DNA of 26,103 nt from an uncultured bacterium (GTDB lineage Bacteria > Patescibacteria > JAEDAM01 > Absconditabacterales > Absconditicoccaceae), in NCBI GenBank assembly GCA_903904545.1, contig CAIVDB010000023.1, positions 1-26,103 on the forward strand. The letters run 5' to 3'. Under the pieces are notes generated by a model, which made no database searches, was not told the DNA's origin, and saw only the letters and a list, made by a program, of their open reading frames with translations. Position 1 is the stretch's first letter. Each line of letters starts with the position of its first letter. The position numbers and the translations under genes are program-made. Shown here piece after piece: positions 25,108 to 26,103 of the stretch.

Positions 25108-26103
25108 ATGCTCCTCACTCCTTCCTCTACACCATGATGACAATGAGCCCAAGAAAGGGAGGATTTTGTGGAAAACAAGAAAGAAGAGATTAATGAAGAT
25201 TTGACTTGACCAAAATATCTCAGCGGAGAATATTTTTTAGATAAAATAGGGTTAAATGAAGATCAAATGAAAGATAAGATAGCAGAAATAAATAATGTTG
25301 AAGATGAAATCATAAAGATAGAGAGAGAAAAATTAGAGAAAATTATATGAAAGGGAAGAGTAAGTGATGAATCACGGGAAGAATTTCAGTGATTTCAGAC
25401 GGCACTTCAAGTATGAAAATGAGAGGTAGAAAAGAGAATAAAAGAAGGGGAATTAAGTGAGCTCATAGCATGACACAATCTAGAACTTTTCCAGAAGACG
25501 AGTAATGAAAAATATTTTTCATTAGTATCGTTAACAAGTGGTTTCCTTTTTAGTAGACTCATAGACATCAAAAGTGATCTTAAGAAAAGACTAAAGGAAT
25601 ACAATGATGACTATCTTTTATTAAGAAGACATAAGATTACATTGGGGAAAATAGGGCCAAAAGCATTAGATTTTTTATTATCAGATAAATTATCAGCAGA
25701 AAACGTGATACAGAAGTTCTGGAAATTCAAGGAAAAGAGCAAAGAAAAATTTGAAGGAGATATAAAATATGGATTCATTGAAAGGAGTATGGCAAGAGTA
25801 CGAAAAGAAGAATTAGATGAAAGGATAGTTGATAAGATAAAGATTACCGAGATAGCAGACGAAAAGCTACATGATATTCTAAATAAAACGTATATCTACA
25901 AGAAACTTTTCCCCCATTTCTGCAATCACGCACCAGGGTCGTTCCAAAATAGCTTATTGGGGATACCTGAGGGATCCAAGGAAACAAATGGTGGAGATCC
26001 TACATGATTTTTTATAAAAAATGAATCTAATTCTCAAATTTTTTATTTTAAAATAGATCAGGAGAAAAAGAGTGCTCTCAATTTAAAAACCATGGAATTA
26101 TGA
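25108..26103 (+). CDS. Unrecognised protein, 3' partial
   Basis: 332 residues to the window edge. The final TGA (26101-26103) codes glycine, so the gene runs on. Eleven UGA-Gly codons, dense near the start (GGQGAQE) and in the middle. Not recognised. A Glu/Lys-rich helical part (about residues 20-130) is followed by FQKTSNEKYFSLVSLTSGFLFSRLID, a long basic helical region and then IYKKLFPHFCNHAPGSFQNSLLGIPEG with His and Cys residues that could bind metal. No signal peptide or membrane helix is evident. ATG 25108 is touched by AAAGGG with no spacing. GTG 25168 has a far better ribosome site and may be the true start, removing the Gly-rich beginning. It follows the preceding gene by 24 bases. 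Confidence 0.65.
25157..25163 (+). promoter_or_regulatory. Strong Shine-Dalgarno site for GTG 25168
   Basis: GGGAGGA lies five bases after its core before GTG 25168, in frame with the last gene. It is the best ribosome site in the window and decides between a GTG start here and the ATG at 25108, unless it is fortuitous within the coding region. Confidence 0.45.

Overview
This window reads as a chromosome fragment of a candidate-phyla (CPR) bacterium that translates UGA as glycine (genetic code 25), that is, Gracilibacteria (BD1-5) or Absconditabacteria (SR1). Nearly every recognisable gene is interrupted by in-frame UGA that falls on conserved glycines: the amidase signature of GatA, the PGTIRG motif of Ndk, the VLGGL motif of the DUF523 protein, the PDAPGG motif of the PEBP protein and the VGASM box of signal peptidase. 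Coordinates below are given with only UAA and UAG as stops. The sequence is AT-rich. CGA codons still fit arginine, for example in the conserved AAR stretch of MurC, so I see no sign of the CGA/CGG-to-Trp change reported in some Absconditabacterales. I cannot choose between the two phyla.

Layout. 1-1823: the tail of an unknown gene, a terminator, and an O-antigen-ligase-like membrane protein. 1935-4010 (minus): hsp20, a PH-like membrane protein, lepB and ssb. 4119-4345 (minus): tRNA-Leu(CAA), with a palindrome-split copy of its 3' end and a second terminator downstream. 4508-8349: murC (+), a PEBP/YbhB protein (-), an SbcD-like phosphoesterase (+) and a DUF523 protein (-). 8442-9931 (minus): a second PH-like membrane protein, rpmE and ndk. 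10316-15752 (plus): an SLH-domain surface protein, ruvB, a small DUF5652-like membrane protein, a GNAT acetyltransferase, a flavodoxin, an LpxH-like phosphoesterase and a hypothetical gene. 15749-19126 (minus): a hypothetical gene, tRNA-Arg(GCG) preceded by two 85-bp units that each carry a palindrome-split tRNA 5' end, gatA, and a Ser/Thr/Gly-rich anchored protein with a -1 frameshift. 19264-26103 (plus): a polytopic membrane protein, a large VirD4/TraG-like ATPase, and two long unrecognised proteins, the last running off the window.

Most genes are housekeeping or cell-surface genes of a reduced genome: peptidoglycan synthesis (murC), protein export (lepB, SLH protein), DNA maintenance (ssb, ruvB, SbcD-like) and indirect Gln-tRNA charging (gatA). 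The block after 19264 looks like a membrane-anchored DNA or protein transfer module and is the least explained part.

Two unusual patterns cut across the annotation. First, an 18-bp GC-rich palindrome, CCCCGCAGTACTGCGGGG, occurs three times, always inside a partial duplicate of the end of a neighbouring tRNA gene. Second, degenerate tandem repeats locked to a 7-bp phase but with different motifs occur at eight places, mostly at gene borders (just before starts or across stops) and twice inside genes (murC, gatA).
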